DNA of 64,000 nucleotides, from the NCBI GenBank assembly GCA_001942045.1, contig MSTD01000006.1, forward strand, positions 14,014-78,013, given 5' to 3'. Of the stretch, positions 63,960-64,000 are shown in pieces (within the stretch, counting starts at the first letter, position 1; each line of letters opens with the position of its first letter). The notes below the pieces were generated by a model. The model had not been told where the DNA came from, searched no databases, and saw only the letters and a list, made by a program, of their open reading frames with translations. The position numbers and the translations under genes are program-made. The stretch is from Mycolicibacterium porcinum. Its GTDB lineage: Bacteria; Actinomycetota; Actinomycetes; Mycobacteriales; Mycobacteriaceae.

Positions 63960-64000
63960 AGCCGGAGCGTTCAGCAATCCCGCTGCAACCGGATCTCGAC

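Overview
The window is a GC-rich (roughly two-thirds G+C) actinobacterial chromosome segment. It almost certainly comes from a fast-growing mycobacterium (Mycolicibacterium/Mycobacterium). The backbone follows, gene for gene, the Mycobacterium tuberculosis order I remember for about Rv1421 to Rv1488: rapZ-cuvA-whiA, gap-pgk-tpi-secG, pgl-opcA-zwf-tal-tkt, ctaB, qor, ctaA, an ABC pair with mptB, the suf operon, trx, echA12, an ABC-F protein, acnR-acn, ripA-ripB-moxR-DUF58-VWA, fabG1-inhA-hemH and nfeD-SPFH. A ppc gene and several inserted cassettes separate it from M. tuberculosis. No IS element, prophage, CRISPR array, rRNA or tRNA was seen, and no gene-free gap exceeds 300 bases.

Layout. 1-2.9 kb: the end of rapZ (truncated by the window edge), cuvA/yvcK and whiA, overlapping (cell-wall precursor control and sporulation-type regulation). 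2.9-9.0 kb: accessory block with a DUF1963 protein, a hypothetical protein, a TetR-sterol desaturase pair with tandem operators, and an ABC exporter overlapping a phospholipase D-like gene. 9.1-15.9 kb: lower glycolysis, secG, a small secreted protein and PEP carboxylase. 15.9-19.8 kb: inserted minus-strand cassette (41-codon small ORF, MFS transporter, signal-less peptide-binding-type SBP, FAD monooxygenase). 19.8-26.9 kb: the pentose-phosphate operon on the minus strand, with a MIRU-like tandem repeat between zwf and opcA. 27-36.4 kb: heme O/A synthesis (ctaB, ctaA), qor, accessory genes (DUF1254, ATP-grasp, SDR), an ABC-2 exporter and mptB for lipomannan. 36.5-42.8 kb: complete sufRBDCSUT operon. 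42.9-45.2 kb: three hypothetical genes. 45.3-52.8 kb: thioredoxin, echA12, ABC-F, a small HTH protein, acnR, acn and a membrane protein. 53-58.5 kb: peptidoglycan hydrolases RipA and RipB followed by MoxR/DUF58/VWA. 58.6-64 kb: mycolic-acid genes fabG1-inhA, ferrochelatase, a hypothetical gene, nfeD and SPFH.

How it works together: central carbon flow (gap/pgk/tpi, ppc, pentose phosphate, aconitase), Fe-S and heme supply (suf, ctaA/B, hemH) and envelope construction (cuvA, mptB, ripAB, fabG1-inhA) sit side by side. Coupling by ATGA/GTGA/TGATG overlaps is pervasive. Many genes have a TANNNT -10 hexamer 5-7 nt before the start codon and no Shine-Dalgarno, which indicates leaderless mRNAs; I used this to choose several starts. 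The most unusual items are the 41-codon-ORF/MFS/SBP/monooxygenase cassette, the ABC-PLD pair, the MIRU-like repeat, and candidate operators for SufR, AcnR and the local TetR.
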